A DNA stretch of 40,556 nt from JBDTME01 sp964583795 (lineage in GTDB: Bacteria > Patescibacteriota > Microgenomatia > UBA1400 > PJMF01). Made by a program: the position numbers and the translations under genes. Every line of letters begins with the position of its first letter. The stretch's first letter is position 1. Below are positions 38,173-40,556 of the stretch, piece by piece. The DNA lies in assembly GCA_964583795.1 (NCBI GenBank), contig CAZOWX010000016.1:1-40556 (forward strand), given 5' to 3'. The notes beneath the pieces were generated by a model. That model had not been told where the DNA came from. It did not search any database and saw only the letters and a list, made by a program, of their open reading frames with translations.

Positions 38173-40332
38173 CTACTCATTCTTCTTCGCCCACCGCTCC
38201 CTCGACACATTCAACACTTTTTGCTTATTCTGATTGCTACTTTTTGCCAATCCCAGCGTATAGGCGGGGAAGGGGTGAGAGAGTCGATTATCGATGCTTA
38301 GCTTCATAATGATTTGATAGCGAGCCAGCGAAACCAGGTCCTCAGCGCTGTAGCGATTGCCAAACTCCCTGGTCATCCAGTCTGAGTCCGAGGCACCCAA
38401 GATAAAGCTAGCCATGGTTCCCACGTTGCCAAAAATAGCTGACTTGATCTCATCGGGGATCTGATCAATGTACTGATTCGCCAAGACGAGACTCAGTCGA
38501 TACTTTCTTGCCTCAGACAAAATCTTGATAAAACTGGTGGTCGCAAAGTTTTGAAACTCATCAATATAGAGGAAAAAGTCGCGTCGTTTCTCCTCATCGA
38601 TGTACACTCGGTTCATCGCTGCCAGCTGAATCTTGGTGATCAGCATCGCTCCGATCAGTGCCGTATTATCTTCGCCTAATTTTCCTTGTGACAAGTTCAC
38701 CAGCAAGATTTTGCCCTCATCCATAATCGCTTCAATACTAAAGGAACTTTTTTGGGTATTCACCACATTGCGCACTAGCGGCGAGGTGACAAATTGTCCA
38801 ACTTTATTTAAAATAGGCGATATAGCCTCACTTCTTTGCTTATCTTGCATGGTGTTAAACTCGGCTTCCCAAAAGTTTTTTAAGACTGGATCCTCCAACT
38901 CAGCCACCACACGAGCACGATACCTGGCGTCGGTAAGCATTCTCAAAATGTCATCCAGTTTGGCATTTTGTGACAGTAATGTGAGCAGCGTGTTTCGCAA
39001 AATGTACTCAAGTCGAGGTCCCCACGAATTGGCATACAGTTTTTGAAAAATTGCCACGATCCCGGAAGCGATCAGCTCGCGGTGCACCACGTTGCCGCCC
39101 TCAAACAGGTTCAGCTTTACTACGGCTTGCGTGTCGGTCGGATCGAAAACGATCACATCATTTATTCGATGCTTCGGGATGTAGTTCAGCACTGTTTCTA
39201 TCAAGTCGCCGTGCGGATCGATCACCGCCAGCCCCTTATTGTGTTTCAAATCGTTGATCACCATGTTCGCAAGCAGCGTTGATTTTCCGGTTCCGCTTTT
39301 TCCAATCACGTACATATGTCGGCGCCGATCAGCGTCTTTTATGCCAAATATTCTTGGTAAGTTTTTGTACTCAGTTACCGCAAATAGGTTCACATTGTCT
39401 CGCTGCGCTTCCGGAATATTTTCATAAAAGGGTAAATCTTCCGGCGGTTCGCCCAATAAATTCTTGCCCCACGCGATGTTTTTGATGGTGGAGAGTTGTT
39501 TATTGGGGAGGTGAAACAATGTCGCCATTTCCGACAGCGAGAAGTACTGATGGGCCAAATGCTCATCCGATCGGTTCAAGATCTTTTTGATCAGTGAGTA
39601 CTTGGCGACCAAGGGTTTCTTGAGCTCCAGGCGATTATTGATTGTGTCAAAGGCGTGGAACGCCTGACCAATCGATTGCATCAAAAGCTCGGTGCGCTCT
39701 TTGTGCGGGGTTTGGACCAACACACGCACCTCGCACTGGAACCCAGCTTCGCTTATTTTTCGCTCAATGTCGGCTTTTTGCGGGTGGGGCTGGTACGAGC
39801 CATCGGACTGTTTGAGTCCATTGTGGACATAGCCTTCTGCTTGACCTTTCCAAGAATTCTTGGCTTTGCGAACAACAAATTGGATCAGGATGGTGTCACC
39901 CTCCAAGGTCTTACTCAGGTTCGATAGGATCGCTGATAGCGGGTCAGTTTCGCTAAATTCTTGGTAGGTTTTGAGTGAAAAATAGGTTGCCGCGACTTGT
40001 TTGAGCATGGCGGCTGATTGCGCTGGTGGCGGGTCGGCGCGAAACTCAGCAAGGGGGTCATGCTCCAGCTCTTTGATCAACATCTCCGGGTACGCAGCAG
40101 TCAGTTGACCTTTGACGTACTCCAACATGGTGGTGGGCACCGTGAGAAAAAAGTAACTCACCTGGCCTTGATTGAGCATCTCGAAGGTGAAACTCGGGGC
40201 TTGTTTGAATAGATTCAAAATCCCTGAAGGAGGATTGGGCAACGCCATGAAGACCTGGGCCGCTGCCGCCGCTGACGTTTCCGAATCTCTCGCAGTTCGA
40301 AGCTCGAGGGTAGTGGTGGGAGGAGTGGACAT
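38173..40332 (-). CDS. VirD4/TraG/HerA-type DNA-translocation ATPase
   Basis: 719 residues. The N-terminal about 320 residues hold no obvious membrane helix and have a mixed alpha/beta region. Walker A GKSGTGKST lies at 344-352 (HMYVIGKSGTGKSTLLANM), then GLAVIDPHGDLIE. Walker B FFLYIDEFQNF is at 586-596, followed by SEARKYRLSLVLANQYIDQIP, the sensor region of type IV coupling-protein and VirB4-like ATPases. C-terminal VSRERWAKKN. Such soluble TraG/HerA-like ATPases are common in CPR genomes, often near pilus genes, but none are present here. It may drive DNA or pilus-subunit transport. A -10 (TATACT, 40346-40341) lies 8 nt before the ATG. Confidence 0.85.
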   Translation of the reverse strand: MSTPPTTTLELRTARDSETSAAAAAQVFMALPNPPSGILNLFKQAPSFTFEMLNQGQVSYFFLTVPTTMLEYVKGQLTAAYPEMLIKELEHDPLAEFRADPPPAQSAAMLKQVAATYFSLKTYQEFSETDPLSAILSNLSKTLEGDTILIQFVVRKAKNSWKGQAEGYVHNGLKQSDGSYQPHPQKADIERKISEAGFQCEVRVLVQTPHKERTELLMQSIGQAFHAFDTINNRLELKKPLVAKYSLIKKILNRSDEHLAHQYFSLSEMATLFHLPNKQLSTIKNIAWGKNLLGEPPEDLPFYENIPEAQRDNVNLFAVTEYKNLPRIFGIKDADRRRHMYVIGKSGTGKSTLLANMVINDLKHNKGLAVIDPHGDLIETVLNYIPKHRINDVIVFDPTDTQAVVKLNLFEGGNVVHRELIASGIVAIFQKLYANSWGPRLEYILRNTLLTLLSQNAKLDDILRMLTDARYRARVVAELEDPVLKNFWEAEFNTMQDKQRSEAISPILNKVGQFVTSPLVRNVVNTQKSSFSIEAIMDEGKILLVNLSQGKLGEDNTALIGAMLITKIQLAAMNRVYIDEEKRRDFFLYIDEFQNFATTSFIKILSEARKYRLSLVLANQYIDQIPDEIKSAIFGNVGTMASFILGASDSDWMTREFGNRYSAEDLVSLARYQIIMKLSIDNRLSHPFPAYTLGLAKSSNQNKQKVLNVSRERWAKKNE

Positions 40333-40556
40333 TTGCAGATAGTATATCGTATGTAGTATGGAGGGAGTAGGGGGTGGGTATGTCAGGCCACAGGCTTTCC
40401 TCCTCCGCCAAAGGCTACGGCGGACACAGTAGGCCTTAGAAAGTTAACAGTGGACAGTGGAACAGTTAATAGTTTCTCAGCTACCATAGACTAAAGACTA
40501 TAGTCTATAGACTCAAGACTAGCCACCGCCTCAGGCGGTGAGTAAACACAAAGCTT
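40333..40556. repeat. Promoter and repeats at the right edge
   Basis: Minus-strand -10 TATACT at 40341-40346. From 40397, TTTCCTCCTCCGC and the 91-bp repeat identical to 33169-33259 (40414-40504), a TATAGTCTATAGACT palindrome, and a CCGCCTCAGGCGG hairpin (40528-40540). The region continues beyond the window. Confidence 0.8.

Overview
The window looks like chromosome of a Candidate Phyla Radiation (Patescibacteria) bacterium, perhaps Microgenomates-like. This is inferred from gene content and style, not from a marker-gene tree. Supporting signs are giant repeat-built surface proteins with one N-terminal membrane anchor, a PaaX/Cas2-fold regulator, a compact ComEA/ComEC pair, a VirD4/TraG-like ATPase typical of CPR genomes, several tiny toxin-antitoxin modules, and many genes lacking a Shine-Dalgarno site. 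TGA acts as a stop, so this is not the recoded SR1/Gracilibacteria lineage.

Layout. 1-3812 (minus): a surface protein cut by the window edge, with a tyrosine-recombinase-type SAM-like domain, a membrane helix and 190-residue repeats. 4311-5072: PaaX-like regulator. 5790-13565 (minus): a cell-surface locus with an Ig/CnaB-type membrane protein, two DUF916-like proteins, two secreted proteins with a WxL-like C-terminus, and a polytopic membrane protein. The WxL-like + DUF916-like pair appears to be a duplicated cassette. 14117-16955: leuS behind what looks like a classical attenuator with a leucine-rich leader peptide. 17786-22014: an unknown acidic protein, then comEA and comEC. 24307-26346 (minus): an O-antigen-ligase-like protein. 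26691-27980: M16 peptidase. 28469-30564: an unknown acidic protein, a Phd/VapC module and ndk. 31157-32753: three small unknown genes. 32938-33111: a broken tRNA-Pro followed by an intact tRNA-Pro. 33952-36577: small protein, RelE-type module with toxin relics, small membrane protein, tRNA-Arg, orphan ParD-like antitoxin. 36601-40332: methyltransferase, lipoprotein and DNA-transfer-type ATPase.

The dominant oddity is a dense set of short, mostly palindromic repeats filling nearly every intergenic gap as a mosaic. They also enter genes. Three copies of one module plus several others are read in frame inside loops of the O-antigen ligase, adding roughly 290 residues to a core of about 390. Two insertions lie in leuS, and one palindromic copy sits in the D-loop of the broken tRNA-Pro. 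This resembles the Rickettsia palindromic elements in behaviour, but the sequences here are different.

A second pattern is initiation: for seven coding starts a -10 hexamer ends only 6-9 nt before the ATG, so the mRNAs are probably leaderless. Other small genes instead have strong promoters with Shine-Dalgarno sites. All calls were made by eye; no database search or folding program was run.
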